Part shown: positions 34,449 to 43,603 of the stretch, piece by piece
Position numbering within the stretch: the stretch's first letter is position 1
How the letters are laid out: every line of letters begins with the position of its first letter
DNA from: Streptomyces sp. TSRI0107
GTDB lineage: Bacteria; Actinomycetota; Actinomycetes; Streptomycetales; Streptomycetaceae
Assembly (NCBI RefSeq): GCF_001905845.1
Contig: NZ_LIVZ01000001.1
Span: forward strand, 744,001 to 808,000
Reading direction: 5' to 3'
DNA: 64,000 nt
Notes under the pieces: generated by a model
Told to the model about the DNA's origin: nothing
The model's database searches: none
The model's input: only the letters and a program-made list of their open reading frames with translations
Made by a program: the position numbers and the translations under genes

Positions 34449-34886
34449 GTGAGCGCGACCGCGGACCACGCGGAGGAGCGGACGAACCCTGCCGCCAGGC
34501 TGGGGTTCCAGCCCGGGCAGGTGGTCCAGGAGATCGGCTACGACGACGACGTCGACCAGGAGCTCCGCGAGGCCATCGAGGAAGCCATCGAGGGCGACCT
34601 GATGGACGAGGACTTTGACGACGTGGCCGACGCCGTTGTGCTGTGGTTCCGTGACGACGACGGCGACCTGACGGATGCGCTGGTGGATGCCACCACGTAC
34701 ATCGAGGAAGGCGGCGCGATCCTGCTCCTGACGCCGAAGACCGGCCGTTCGGGGTACGTGGAGCCGAGCGACATCTCGGAAGCCGCGACGACCGCGGGCC
34801 TGACGGCGTCCAAGAGCGTCAGCGTGGGCAAGGACTGGAGCGGCAGCCGCCTCGCCACGCCCAAGGCCGCCAAGTCGAAGCGGTGA
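34449..34886 (+). CDS. DUF3052 protein
   Basis: 145 residues, acidic, actinobacterial DUF3052 family: LGFQPGQVVQEIGYDDDVDQELREAIEEA, DVADAVVLWFRDDDGDL, and a basic C-terminal tail (KAAKSKR). Cytoplasmic, function unknown. GTG start at 34449 with AGGAGG 6 nt upstream; an upstream ATG at 34432 is less likely. Divergent from aceE. Confidence 0.88.
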   Translation: MSATADHAEERTNPAARLGFQPGQVVQEIGYDDDVDQELREAIEEAIEGDLMDEDFDDVADAVVLWFRDDDGDLTDALVDATTYIEEGGAILLLTPKTGRSGYVEPSDISEAATTAGLTASKSVSVGKDWSGSRLATPKAAKSKR

Positions 34887-35007
34887 CCTTCCGCTGAACA
34901 GCCGAGCACGGACGGGCCGGGTCACCCCGGCCCGTCCGTCCGCCTTCCGTGCCCGCTGCGTAGGGTGGATGCCGTCCGAACGGCCCACCGCGAAGGGATG
35001 ACACGAG

Positions 35008-35466
35008 ATGGCGATCCAGGTCGGAGACAAGGCGCCCGACTTCGAGCTGAAGGACAACCACGGCCGCACCGTGAAGCTCTCGGACTTCCGCGGCGAGCAG
35101 AACGTGGTGCTGCTCTTCTACCCCTTCGCCTTCACCGGCGTGTGCACCGGCGAGCTGTGCGAGGTGCGCGACAACCTCCCGAAGTTCGCGGACCGCGCCA
35201 CCCAGGTGCTCGCCGTCTCCAACGACTCCATCCACACCCTGCGCGTCTTCGCCGAGCAGGAGGGCCTGGAGTACCCGCTGCTGAGCGACTTCTGGCCGCA
35301 CGGCGAGGTCAGCCGCGCCTACGGCGTCTTCGACGAGGACAAGGGCTGCGCGGTGCGCGGCACCTTCGTCATCGACAAGGAGGGCGTGGTCCGCTGGACG
35401 GTCGTCAACGGCCTGCCGGACGCCCGTGACCTGAACGAGTACGTCAAGGCGCTCGACACCCTCTGA
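35008..35466 (+). CDS. Peroxiredoxin (AhpE/BCP-like)
   Basis: 152 residues. Thioredoxin-fold peroxidase with peroxidatic Cys46 in [14 protein letters not shown] and a second Cys51 five residues on, plus the active-site Arg in [15 protein letters not shown]. Likely cytosolic AhpE-type reductase of H2O2 and organic peroxides. TAGGGT about 40 nt upstream is a possible -10. Stands just before the Ter block, consistent with a stress theme. Confidence 0.93.
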   Translation: MAIQVGDKAPDFELKDNHGRTVKLSDFRGEQNVVLLFYPFAFTGVCTGELCEVRDNLPKFADRATQVLAVSNDSIHTLRVFAEQEGLEYPLLSDFWPHGEVSRAYGVFDEDKGCAVRGTFVIDKEGVVRWTVVNGLPDARDLNEYVKALDTL

Positions 35467-35579
35467 TTTCTCGCACCCAGGGCCTGCGGGGCGCGGGAAC
35501 CCGTCACTAGGATCGACTCGTTTGATCCGTTACCAACGCACGACGGGGCTCCCCGCCCCAAAACACCAATGGAGGACTC

Positions 35580-36155
35580 GTGGGAGTCAGCCTCAGCAAG
35601 GGCGGCAACGTATCGCTGACCAAGGAGGCCCCGGGCCTGACCGCGGTCATCGTCGGTCTGGGGTGGGACGTGCGCACCACGACCGGCACGGACTTCGACC
35701 TCGACGCGAGCGCGCTGCTGCTGAACAACGCCGGCAAGGTCGCCAGCGACCAGCACTTCATCTTCTTCAACAACCTCAAGAGCCCCGACGGCTCCGTCGA
35801 GCACACCGGTGACAACCTCACCGGTGAGGGCGAGGGCGACGACGAGCAGATCAAGGTCGACCTCGCCGGTGTCCCGGCGGACGTCGAGAAGATCGTCTTC
35901 CCGGTGTCGATCTACGACGCCGAGAACCGCCAGCAGTCCTTCGGCCAGGTCCGCAACGCGTTCATCCGCGTGGTGAACCAGGCCGGCGGCGCCGAGATCG
36001 CCCGCTACGACCTCAGCGAGGACGCCTCCACCGAGACCGCCATGGTCTTCGGTGAGCTGTACCGGCACGGCGCCGAGTGGAAGTTCCGCGCCATCGGCCA
36101 GGGCTACGCGTCGGGTCTGCGCGGCATCGCGCAGGACTTCGGCGTGAACGTCTGA
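35580..36155 (+). CDS. terD: TerD-family Ca2+-binding stress protein (copy 1)
   Basis: 191 residues, the standard TerD length. Ca2+-binding acidic loops: [11 protein letters not shown] (about residue 39) and [20 protein letters not shown] (about 69), and the C-terminal [20 protein letters not shown] motif. Cytoplasmic/peripheral; despite the tellurite name, TerD proteins in Streptomyces affect growth, differentiation and Ca2+ response. GTG start, GGAGG 5 nt upstream. Tandem with copy 2, with a hairpin between them. Confidence 0.95.
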   Translation: MGVSLSKGGNVSLTKEAPGLTAVIVGLGWDVRTTTGTDFDLDASALLLNNAGKVASDQHFIFFNNLKSPDGSVEHTGDNLTGEGEGDDEQIKVDLAGVPADVEKIVFPVSIYDAENRQQSFGQVRNAFIRVVNQAGGAEIARYDLSEDASTETAMVFGELYRHGAEWKFRAIGQGYASGLRGIAQDFGVNV

Positions 36156-36172
36156 GCCAGCTGAAGGTTCTC

Positions 36173-36207
36173 GTCCGGCGTCGCACGGTTTACGTGCGGC
36201 GCCGGAC
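36173..36207 (+). terminator. Hairpin between the two terD genes
   Basis: 14-bp stem (36173-36186 with 36194-36207), one G-U pair, 7-nt loop. It could terminate or attenuate after the first terD, uncoupling copy 2. Confidence 0.65.
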
Positions 36208-36252
36208 GCGCAGGACAGCCAGAGAGACATCATCACCGGGGAGGGAACAATC

Positions 36253-36828
36253 ATGGGCGTCACGCTCGCCAAGGGGGGCAACGTCTCCCTGTCCAAGGCC
36301 GCACCGAACCTCACACAGGTGATGATCGGGCTCGGCTGGGACGCTCGCTCCACCACCGGAGCCCCCTTCGACCTGGACGCCAGCGCCCTGGTGTGCGGCG
36401 GCGGCCGCGTGCTCGGCGACGAGTGGTTCGTCTTCTACAACCAGCTCAAGAGCCCGGACGGCTCGGTGGAGCACACCGGCGACAACCTCACCGGCGAGGG
36501 CGACGGTGACGACGAGTCGATCCTGATCGACCTCTCCAAGGTCCCCGACCGGTGCGACAAGATCGTCTTCCCGGTCTCGATCCATCTGGCCGACGAGCGC
36601 GGCCAGACGTTCGGGCAGGTCAGCAACGCCTTCATCCGGGTCGTCAACCAGGCCGACGGCGTGGAGCTGGCCCGCTACGACCTCAGCGAGGACGCCTCCA
36701 CGGAGACCGCCATGATCTTTGGCGAGGTCTACCGCTACCAGGGAGAATGGAAGTTCCGGGCTGTGGGCCAGGGGTACGCGTCGGGTCTTCGGGGGATCGC
36801 TCTAGACTTCGGAGTCAACGTTTCGTAA
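36253..36828 (+). CDS. terD: TerD-family Ca2+-binding stress protein (copy 2)
   Basis: 191 residues, same length as the upstream gene and highly similar along its whole length ([40 protein letters not shown]), clearly a tandem duplicate. It differs in [16 protein letters not shown] versus [14 protein letters not shown] and carries two Cys (VCGGG, DRCDK) absent from copy 1. GGGGAGGGAACA ribosome site. Followed by the TerC-like gene after 50 bp, likely co-transcribed. Confidence 0.95.
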   Translation: MGVTLAKGGNVSLSKAAPNLTQVMIGLGWDARSTTGAPFDLDASALVCGGGRVLGDEWFVFYNQLKSPDGSVEHTGDNLTGEGDGDDESILIDLSKVPDRCDKIVFPVSIHLADERGQTFGQVSNAFIRVVNQADGVELARYDLSEDASTETAMIFGEVYRYQGEWKFRAVGQGYASGLRGIALDFGVNVS

Positions 36829-36878
36829 AGCCGAGTGCGGCGCGGGGGAGACCCGTACACACAGGAGTTGGGTAGCCA

Positions 36879-38018
36879 GTGGTTCTGAAAACGTTCGGCT
36901 GGTCGTTCGCGGTCACCGCGCTCGGCCTCGTCGCGGCGGTCTTCTACGGGGGGTGGACCGCTTTCGGTGTAGTGGCGATCCTCTCCGTCCTCGAGATCTC
37001 CCTGTCCTTCGACAACGCGGTGGTCAACGCCGGAATCCTGAAGAAGATGAGTGCCTTCTGGCAGAAGATCTTCCTCACGATCGGCATCCTGATCGCCGTC
37101 TTCGGCATGCGGCTGGTCTTCCCGGTGGTCATCGTGGCCATCAGCGCCCAGCTGGGCCCGATCGAGGCCGTCGACCTCGCGCTCACCGACAAGGAGCGCT
37201 ACCAGGAGCTGGTCACCGACGCCCACCCGGCGATCGCGGCCTTCGGCGGCATGTTCCTGCTGATGATCTTCCTCGACTTCATCTTCGAGGACCGGGACAT
37301 CAAGTGGCTCGGCTGGCTCGAGCGCCCGCTGGCCAAGCTCGGCAAGGTCGACATGCTGTCGGTCTGCATCGCCCTGATCGTCCTGCTGATCACGTCGATG
37401 ACCTTCGCCACCCACGCCCACCTGCACGCGGGCCCCGCGGACAAGGCGGAGACGGTGCTGCTGGCCGGAGTCGCCGGCCTCATTACCTACATGATCGTCG
37501 GCGGCCTGTCCGGCTACTTCGAGGACAAGCTCGAGGAAGAGGAGGAGCGCGAGCACGAGGAAGAGGAGGAGGCCGAGCGCACCGGCAAGAAGCGCCCGGC
37601 GATCGTCCTCGTCGGCCGCGCCGCGTTCTTCATGTTCCTCTACCTGGAGGTCCTGGACGCGTCCTTCTCCTTCGACGGTGTCATCGGCGCCTTCGCCATC
37701 ACCAACGACATCGTGATGATGGCCCTCGGCCTCGGCATCGGCGCCATGTACGTCCGGTCGCTCACGGTCTACCTGGTCCGCCAGGGCACCCTGGACGACT
37801 ACGTCTACCTGGAGCACGGCGCGCACTACGCGATCGGCGCCCTCGCCGTGATCCTGCTGGTCACCATCCAGTACGAGATCAGCGAGCTGATCACCGGCTC
37901 CATCGGCGTCATCCTGATCGCCGCCTCCTTCTGGTCCTCCGTCCGCCGCAACCGGGCACTGGCGGCGGCCGAGGGCAACGGCAGCTCGGACAAGACAGAG
38001 GTGTCGTCCGGGGTGTGA
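36879..38018 (+). CDS. TerC-like integral membrane protein (DUF475)
   Basis: 379 residues with about nine helices. Membrane-embedded acidic motif VLEISLSFDNAVVNAGIL near residue 40, mirrored by LDASFSFDGVIGAF near residue 265, the paired motif of TerC-type proteins proposed to move or sense metal ions. A strongly acidic cytoplasmic loop (EDKLEEEEEREHEEEEEAE) separates the halves. GTG start. Same strand and 50 bp after terD copy 2, as expected for a Ter membrane partner. Confidence 0.92.
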   Translation: MVLKTFGWSFAVTALGLVAAVFYGGWTAFGVVAILSVLEISLSFDNAVVNAGILKKMSAFWQKIFLTIGILIAVFGMRLVFPVVIVAISAQLGPIEAVDLALTDKERYQELVTDAHPAIAAFGGMFLLMIFLDFIFEDRDIKWLGWLERPLAKLGKVDMLSVCIALIVLLITSMTFATHAHLHAGPADKAETVLLAGVAGLITYMIVGGLSGYFEDKLEEEEEREHEEEEEAERTGKKRPAIVLVGRAAFFMFLYLEVLDASFSFDGVIGAFAITNDIVMMALGLGIGAMYVRSLTVYLVRQGTLDDYVYLEHGAHYAIGALAVILLVTIQYEISELITGSIGVILIAASFWSSVRRNRALAAAEGNGSSDKTEVSSGV

Positions 38019-38045
38019 CGCACCCGCGGTCGAGGAACGCTCTGA

Positions 38046-38089
38046 GCGGGGCGGTCGTCGAGGACCTGACGTCCTCGTGGCCGCCCCGC
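38046..38089 (+). terminator. Two-step terminator after the TerC-like gene
   Basis: Outer 9-bp stem (GCGGGGCGG/CCGCCCCGC) and inner 7-bp stem (CGAGGAC/GTCCTCG), with short internal loop. Ends the terD-terD-DUF475 transcript. Confidence 0.8.
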
Positions 38090-38154
38090 CGTGCTGTGCG
38101 GGCAGGGCGCAGGGTCGGACAGGTGGGGACACCGGGGGAGATCAGGGGGCGGAG

Positions 38155-38892
38155 ATGGGCTTGCTGGACGGGTTCTGGCGTGGGCGGGCGGCCGAGTTCG
38201 ACTCGGGCAGCGCGGCCACGAACGCGATCGAGCTGACCAAACGGCACAGCCAGGTGTCACTGACCAAGCAGGGCGCGGCCACCGGCCACCTGCGGATCAA
38301 CCTGGCCTGGCGGATGCGCAGCTCCGACATCGGCGGACCGCAGCGGGAGAGCCTGCTGCGGCACCCGTTCAAGGCGCTGAAGCCGCCGGAGGTCATGGGG
38401 CACACCCAGAGCATGGTCAACGTCGACCTGGACCTGGGCTGCCTGTACGAGCTGCAGGACGGCACCAAGGGCGTGGTGCAGCCGCTGGGCGGCTACTTCG
38501 GGGACGTGAACGCGGCGCCGTACGTGAAGCTCACCGGGGACGACCGGTTCGGGTCGGGATCCGGCGAGACGCTGTACGTGAACCTCGACCACCGGGAGTC
38601 GATCAAGCGGCTGCTGGTGTTCGTCTACATCTACGACCAGACGCCGGCGTTCGACCGCACACAGGCGGTCGTGACGCTGTTCCCGACCAGCGGGCCGCGC
38701 GTGGAGATCCATCTCGACGAGCGGCATCCGCAGGCACGGTCCTGCGCGGTGGTGATGATCGAGAACGTGAAGGGCGAGATGTTCGTGCGCCGCGAGGTGA
38801 AGTTCGTGTACGGCTTCCAGGCGGAGCTGGACCGGCTGTACGGGTGGGGGCTGCAGTGGGGGCGGGGGCACAAGACGAAAGCCGAACGGTAG
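38155..38892 (+). CDS. terA: TerA-like stress protein
   Basis: 245 residues. The C-terminal two thirds match TerA: VDLDLGCLYELQDGTKGVV, YVKLTGDDRFGSGSGETLYV, IKRLLVFVYIYDQ, and YGFQAELDRLYGWGLQWGRG. The N-terminal 60 residues carry IELTKRHSQVSLTKQG, resembling a TerD N-terminus. Predicted to work with TerD in a membrane-associated complex. AGGGGG precedes the ATG. Convergent with the tailed TerD gene at 38930. Confidence 0.85.
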   Translation: MGLLDGFWRGRAAEFDSGSAATNAIELTKRHSQVSLTKQGAATGHLRINLAWRMRSSDIGGPQRESLLRHPFKALKPPEVMGHTQSMVNVDLDLGCLYELQDGTKGVVQPLGGYFGDVNAAPYVKLTGDDRFGSGSGETLYVNLDHRESIKRLLVFVYIYDQTPAFDRTQAVVTLFPTSGPRVEIHLDERHPQARSCAVVMIENVKGEMFVRREVKFVYGFQAELDRLYGWGLQWGRGHKTKAER

Positions 38893-38929
38893 GTGTACGC
38901 CGTTCCCCGCGCCCCCGGGCGGGCCTCCC

Positions 38930-39712
38930 TCAGCGTCCGATGAACTGCGGCCCCTGCGGCGGCATACGGAACTCGCCCGCCGGCTGCGGATACCCGTACG
39001 ACGGGGCGCTGGTCGGCTGGGGGTAGCCGTAGGCCGGGGCCGTGGCCGGGGGCTGCTGCGGGTAGCCGTAGCCGGCCTGCGGGGGGACCGTCTGCGTCGG
39101 CTGCTCGGGGGGCAGCGGCTGGGACACCTCCGGCGGTGTGTGCGTCTGCGCCGGCTCCTCCGGCGCCTCCGACTCGTCGACCGAGATGCCGTAGTCCGTC
39201 GCCAGGCCCTTCAGGCCGTTGGAGTAGCCCTCGCCCAGGGCGCGGAACTTCCAGCCCTCGCCGCGGCGGTACAGCTCGCCGCAGATCAGCGCGGTCTCCT
39301 CGCCGGTCTCCGGCTTCACGTCGAAGTACGCCAGCGGTTCCCCGTCCGGGGCGGCGGCGTCGTACAGCAGGATGCGCAGGGACCGTACGCGGTCGAAGGG
39401 GACGCCGTCCGCCGAAGCGACGACAAGAATCTGTCCGACGCCGGGCTCGACACCGGCCAGATCTGTCTGGATCGTATCGGTCAGGCCCTCGGCGACCCGC
39501 TTCTTGCCGAGCCGCCAGACCTGTCCCGAGGGGTGCCGGGGCTGGTTGTAGAAGACGAAGTCCTCGTCGGAGCGCACACGACCGTCGGGGCCGAGGAGCA
39601 GCGCCGAGGCGTCGACATCCGGGACCCCCTGCCCGGGCGTCCAGCGCAGCACGGCGCGCACCGTCGTGGCTTCGAGCGGGACGTTCGACCCCTTCAGCAT
39701 GGCGTGCGTCAT
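38930..39712 (-). CDS. TerD-domain protein with Pro/Gln/Tyr-rich tail
   Basis: 260 residues: an N-terminal TerD domain (residues about 1-178; [37 protein letters not shown]) then an acidic linker and a low-complexity tail of repeated GYGYPQ/AYGYPQP units (about residues 178-260). The tail resembles GYF-ligand or phase-separating Pro/Tyr sequences. The Ca2+ loops are less acidic than in the tandem TerD pair. Opposite strand to the other ter genes. Confidence 0.9.
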   Translation of the reverse strand: MTHAMLKGSNVPLEATTVRAVLRWTPGQGVPDVDASALLLGPDGRVRSDEDFVFYNQPRHPSGQVWRLGKKRVAEGLTDTIQTDLAGVEPGVGQILVVASADGVPFDRVRSLRILLYDAAAPDGEPLAYFDVKPETGEETALICGELYRRGEGWKFRALGEGYSNGLKGLATDYGISVDESEAPEEPAQTHTPPEVSQPLPPEQPTQTVPPQAGYGYPQQPPATAPAYGYPQPTSAPSYGYPQPAGEFRMPPQGPQFIGR

Positions 39713-39900
39713 GCCGTCATCCTGCCTTCTCCGTCCTGGTCACGACAACGCGGGGTGGGGTGTGGACAGCGCGTCGTGTGGGACCCCGTTACCTGAAATT
39801 CATGCCCATCGGGAACCCCTGACATGGAGTTCTACGTACTATTACCGGCCACCCATCAGCGCTTTTGCCGATACAGCCACCGTCGCCACGGGGGAGTTCT

Positions 39901-41070
39901 ATGCGTCATTTCGGGCACATCGCCCCTGAGGTGCGGCAGCGCCTCTTCCACCGGGAGCCGTGCGAGTTCACCGCCGGCTCCCCGGCCCGGCTGCTCTCCG
40001 CGGCCCTGGGCGCCACGCTGTACAGCCCGGCCACCCGGCCGCGGCTCGCCGACGACATCCTGAAACAGACCGGACGCGGCGTGGTCTCGATGGTGCTGTG
40101 CCTGGAGGACTCGATCGACGACGCGGACGTCGCCGCGGGCGAGGAGAACCTCGTCCGGCAGTTCACGGACCTCGCCGGCCGCGTAGGCGCTGCCGAGCCG
40201 CCGCTGCTGTTCATCCGCGTCCGCACCCCCGAGCAGATCCCCGACCTGGTCGGCCGGCTCGGCCCGGCGGTGCGGCTGCTGTCCGGCTTCGTGCTGCCGA
40301 AGTTCACCGAGGAGCGCGGCATCCCCTTCCTGGAGGCCGTGGCGGCGGCCGACACGGCGAGCGGGCGGCGGCTGTTCGCGATGCCGGTGCTGGAGTCGCC
40401 GGAGCTGCTGTACCGGGAGTCGCGGGTGGAGACCCTTGAGGGGATCTTCCGGGCCGTCGACAAGTACCGGGACCGGGTGCTCGCGCTGCGGCTCGGGGTC
40501 ACCGACTTCTGCTCCTCGTACGGCCTGCGCCGGGCCCCCGACATGACGGCGTACGACGTCCAGATCGTCGCCTCCGTGATCGCCGACGTGGTGAACATGC
40601 TGGCCCGCGCCGACGGGACCGGCTTCACCGTGACCGGGCCGGTGTGGGAGTACTTCCGGGTCCAGGAGCGCATGTTCAAGCCGCAGTTGCGGCGCAGCCC
40701 CTTCCTGGAGGGGCAGGCGGAGGAATTGCGCGCGAGACTGATCGAGCACGCCATGGACGGGCTGCTGCGGGAGATCTCGCTGGACCAGGCGAACGGCCTG
40801 CTCGGCAAGACCTGCATCCACCCCTCCCATGTGCTGCCCGTGCACGCGCTGTCCGTGGTCAGCCACGAGGAGTTCAGCGACGCGCAGGACATCCTGCGGC
40901 CGGAGCGCGACGGCGGGGGAGTGCTCAGGTCGGCGTACACGAACAAGATGAACGAGGTGAAGCCGCACCGCGCCTGGGCCGAGCGGACCCTGCTGCGCGC
41001 CGAGGTCTTCGGCGTGGCGCGCGAGGACATCGGCTTCGTGGATCTGCTGGCCGCCGGGATCCCGACCTGA
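39901..41070 (+). CDS. CitE-like HpcH/HpaI aldolase/lyase of the Ter-associated biosynthetic unit
   Basis: 389 residues, TIM-barrel lyase related to citrate lyase beta subunit and malate synthase G. Seen: ALGATLYSPATRPRLADDI, the metal/acyl-CoA site LCLEDSIDDAD, RVLALRLGVTDFCSSYGLRR, and GKTCIHPSHV typical of CitE relatives. Longer than classical CitE (about 300). First of three same-strand genes (43 bp, then 1-nt overlap). Comparative work on Ter systems (Anantharaman, Iyer and Aravind) linked such lyases with PRTase/TRSP, PELOTA and HAD proteins. Reaction unknown. Confidence 0.85.
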   Translation: MRHFGHIAPEVRQRLFHREPCEFTAGSPARLLSAALGATLYSPATRPRLADDILKQTGRGVVSMVLCLEDSIDDADVAAGEENLVRQFTDLAGRVGAAEPPLLFIRVRTPEQIPDLVGRLGPAVRLLSGFVLPKFTEERGIPFLEAVAAADTASGRRLFAMPVLESPELLYRESRVETLEGIFRAVDKYRDRVLALRLGVTDFCSSYGLRRAPDMTAYDVQIVASVIADVVNMLARADGTGFTVTGPVWEYFRVQERMFKPQLRRSPFLEGQAEELRARLIEHAMDGLLREISLDQANGLLGKTCIHPSHVLPVHALSVVSHEEFSDAQDILRPERDGGGVLRSAYTNKMNEVKPHRAWAERTLLRAEVFGVAREDIGFVDLLAAGIPT

Positions 41071-41113
41071 ACCGGCCCCGCAAGGGACGTACGAACCTCT
41101 ACTCAAGGGACGC

Positions 41114-43603
41114 ATGAACAAGGCAGTGAACGACGAGGTCTGGTCCGGCAGCTGGGTCGCCCGGCGGCTGGGTGTCGAACTCGCGGGCGACGACACGCTG
41201 ACCGACCTGCTCGGGCTGGCGCTGCGCCGCAACCCCAAGCGGGCCCATCTGCTCGTGTCGAACGTGCTCGGCAAGCACGTACCGCAGGCACCCTCCGTGG
41301 TCTACGGCCACGGAGTCGCGCTCGGCCGCCGGGTGCGGGAACTGCTGGGCGACGACGCGGCCCGCGAGGCGGTCGTCCTCGGCTACGCGGAGACCGCGAC
41401 GGGCCTCGGCCACTCGGTCGCCGACGGTGTGGGCCTCGCGCCGTACCTGCACTCCACCCGCCGCCCGGTCGCCGGGGTCGCGCGGGCGGGCGGCTTCGAG
41501 GAGTCCCACTCGCACGCCACCTCCCATCTGCTGCTCCCCGAGGACCCCGGCCTGCTCGCCGGGGACGGCCCGCTGGTCCTGGTCGACGACGAGTTCTCCA
41601 CCGGCAACACGGTCCTGAACACCATCCGCGACCTGCACGCCCGCTACCCGCGCAAGCGGTACGTCGTGGTCGCCCTCGTCGACATGCGCTCCCCGGCCGA
41701 CGCGGGCCGCCTGGACGACTTCGCGCGGGAGATCGACGCGCGGGTGGACCTGGTGACGACGGCTTCGGGCACGGTGCGCCTGCCGGAGGGGGTGCTGGAA
41801 AAGGGGCAGGACCTGGTGACGCGGTTCGAGGAAGCCCACTCAGGGGCGCGGGGCAGTGACATGTCCGGCTCCGGCGCGTGGGCGCGAACAACCGCAGACG
41901 GCCATGCCGCCCGAGTCGACCTGCGCTGGCCCCCCGGCCTCCCCGACGGCGGCCGCCACGGCTTCACCCCCCGGCACCGGGCCCGCCTGGAAGCCGCGCT
42001 GCCCGCCATGGCCGCGCGAATAGCCGAGGCGCTGCCGAAGGACGCCCGCCGCGTCCACGTCCTCGGTTTCGAGGAGCTGATGTACACCCCGCTGCGCCTC
42101 GCCCACGAGCTGGAGCGGCTCCTCGACGGCACGGAGATACGGTTCTCCACCACCACCCGCTCACCCGTCCTCGCCGTCGACGACCCCGGCTACGCCATCC
42201 GCACCCGCCTGGTCTTCCCCGCCCACGACGACCCGGCCGACGGGCCCGGCGACCGCTACGCCTACAACGTGGCCGGCGCCGGCTTCGACGCGGTGGTCGC
42301 CGTCGTCGACTCGGCCGCCGACACCCCCGCACTGCACGCCCCCGACGGCCTGCTCGCCCGGCTCGCCGGGCACACCCCGCACGTCCTGCTCACGGTCGTC
42401 CCCTCGTACGTCCCCGGGGCCGCGCCCGCCCCCGAAAGGCCCGCCATGCTGCCCGAGCCCCTTCGCGGCCCCGCCTTCTCCTCGTACGCGCCCGACGAGG
42501 TCGGCTGGCTCCTGCAGGACCTGTCGGACGTCACGCTGGAGGCGCCGACCGAGGAGCGCGAGGAGGCCATCCAGAGCGGCGGCGCGCACTACGCCGAGTC
42601 GCTGCCGGTCGAGTACCAGCCCAGCGAGCAGTACCAGCAGCTCTTCCACGCCGCGCTGGACGCGTCCGCGGCCCGCCTCGCCACCGCCGTCGGCGTGGTG
42701 ACGGAGACCGTGCTCGCCGAACGCTCCCCGCGCCCGGTGCTGGTGTCGCTGGCCCGCGCGGGCACCCCCGTCGGCGTGCTGATGCGCCGCTGGGCCCAGG
42801 ACCGGCACGGCCTCGACCTCGCGCACTACGCCGTCTCCATCGTGCGCGGCCGGGGCATCGACGCCAACGCGCTGCGCTGGCTGGCCGCCCACCACGACCC
42901 GGCCGACGTCGTCTTCGTCGACGGCTGGACCGGCAAGGGCGCCATCACCCGCGAACTCGCCGCCGCGCTCGACGATTTCGAGCGGGCCGAGGGCGTCACC
43001 GGCTTCGACCGGGAGATCGCCGTGCTCGCCGACCCGGGCGCCTGCGTCCGCACGTACGGCACGCGCGAGGACTTCCTGATCCCCTCGGCGTGCCTCAACT
43101 CCACGGTCTCCGGGCTGATCTCGCGTACCGTGCTCCGTGCCGACCTGGTCGGCCCGCACGACTACCACGGCGCCAAGTTCTACCGCGAACTCGCCGGCGC
43201 CGACGTCTCGGTGGCCTTCCTCGACGCGGTCTCCGCCCGCTTCCCCGAGGTCCGGGACACGGTGGACGCGGCGGTCAAGGAACTGCTGGCCGCCGACCGC
43301 ACCCCCACCTGGGAGGGCTGGGCGGCCGTCGAACGGATCAGCGAGGAGTACGGCATCCACGACGTCAACCTGGTCAAGCCCGGTGTCGGCGAGACCACCC
43401 GGGTACTGCTGCGCCGCGTGCCGTGGAAGATCCTCGCGCGCGCCGGCGCCGGCGCCGACCTGGACCACGTCCGGCTGCTCGCCGAGCAGCGCGGGGTGCC
43501 GGTCGAGGAGGTCGCCGACCTGCCCTACACCTGCGTGGGGCTGATCCATCCCCAGTACACGCGCGGCGCGACGGGCGCCGACGGAAAGGCGGTGGCCCTC
43601 TGA
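41114..43603 (+). CDS. Fusion protein: phosphoribosyltransferase - TRSP - StiP/PELOTA-like modules
   Basis: 829 residues, no signal or membrane helix. Residues about 25-235 are a type I PRTase with PRPP loop LVLVDDEFSTGNT and VYGHGVALGRR. Residues about 270-435 are the TRSP domain (FEELMYTPLRLAHELE, then RFSTTTRSPVLAVDD containing the name-giving T-R-S-P). Residues about 465-829 resemble the StiP family, itself PRTase-like (VLVSLARAGTPVGVLMRRW, VVFVDGWTGKGAITREL) with conserved Cys in DPGACVRTYGTR and PSACLNSTVSGL, ending in a PELOTA-type RNA-binding-like region (VPWKILARAGAGADLDHVRLLAEQ). The stop shares one base with the HAD gene start. Confidence 0.85.
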   Translation: MNKAVNDEVWSGSWVARRLGVELAGDDTLTDLLGLALRRNPKRAHLLVSNVLGKHVPQAPSVVYGHGVALGRRVRELLGDDAAREAVVLGYAETATGLGHSVADGVGLAPYLHSTRRPVAGVARAGGFEESHSHATSHLLLPEDPGLLAGDGPLVLVDDEFSTGNTVLNTIRDLHARYPRKRYVVVALVDMRSPADAGRLDDFAREIDARVDLVTTASGTVRLPEGVLEKGQDLVTRFEEAHSGARGSDMSGSGAWARTTADGHAARVDLRWPPGLPDGGRHGFTPRHRARLEAALPAMAARIAEALPKDARRVHVLGFEELMYTPLRLAHELERLLDGTEIRFSTTTRSPVLAVDDPGYAIRTRLVFPAHDDPADGPGDRYAYNVAGAGFDAVVAVVDSAADTPALHAPDGLLARLAGHTPHVLLTVVPSYVPGAAPAPERPAMLPEPLRGPAFSSYAPDEVGWLLQDLSDVTLEAPTEEREEAIQSGGAHYAESLPVEYQPSEQYQQLFHAALDASAARLATAVGVVTETVLAERSPRPVLVSLARAGTPVGVLMRRWAQDRHGLDLAHYAVSIVRGRGIDANALRWLAAHHDPADVVFVDGWTGKGAITRELAAALDDFERAEGVTGFDREIAVLADPGACVRTYGTREDFLIPSACLNSTVSGLISRTVLRADLVGPHDYHGAKFYRELAGADVSVAFLDAVSARFPEVRDTVDAAVKELLAADRTPTWEGWAAVERISEEYGIHDVNLVKPGVGETTRVLLRRVPWKILARAGAGADLDHVRLLAEQRGVPVEEVADLPYTCVGLIHPQYTRGATGADGKAVAL

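Noticed and set aside
35580..39712. Reading the ter genes literally as tellurite-resistance genes
   Set aside because: TerD/TerA/TerC-like families are widespread Ca2+/metal-linked stress proteins in Streptomyces; nothing in the sequence points to tellurite.
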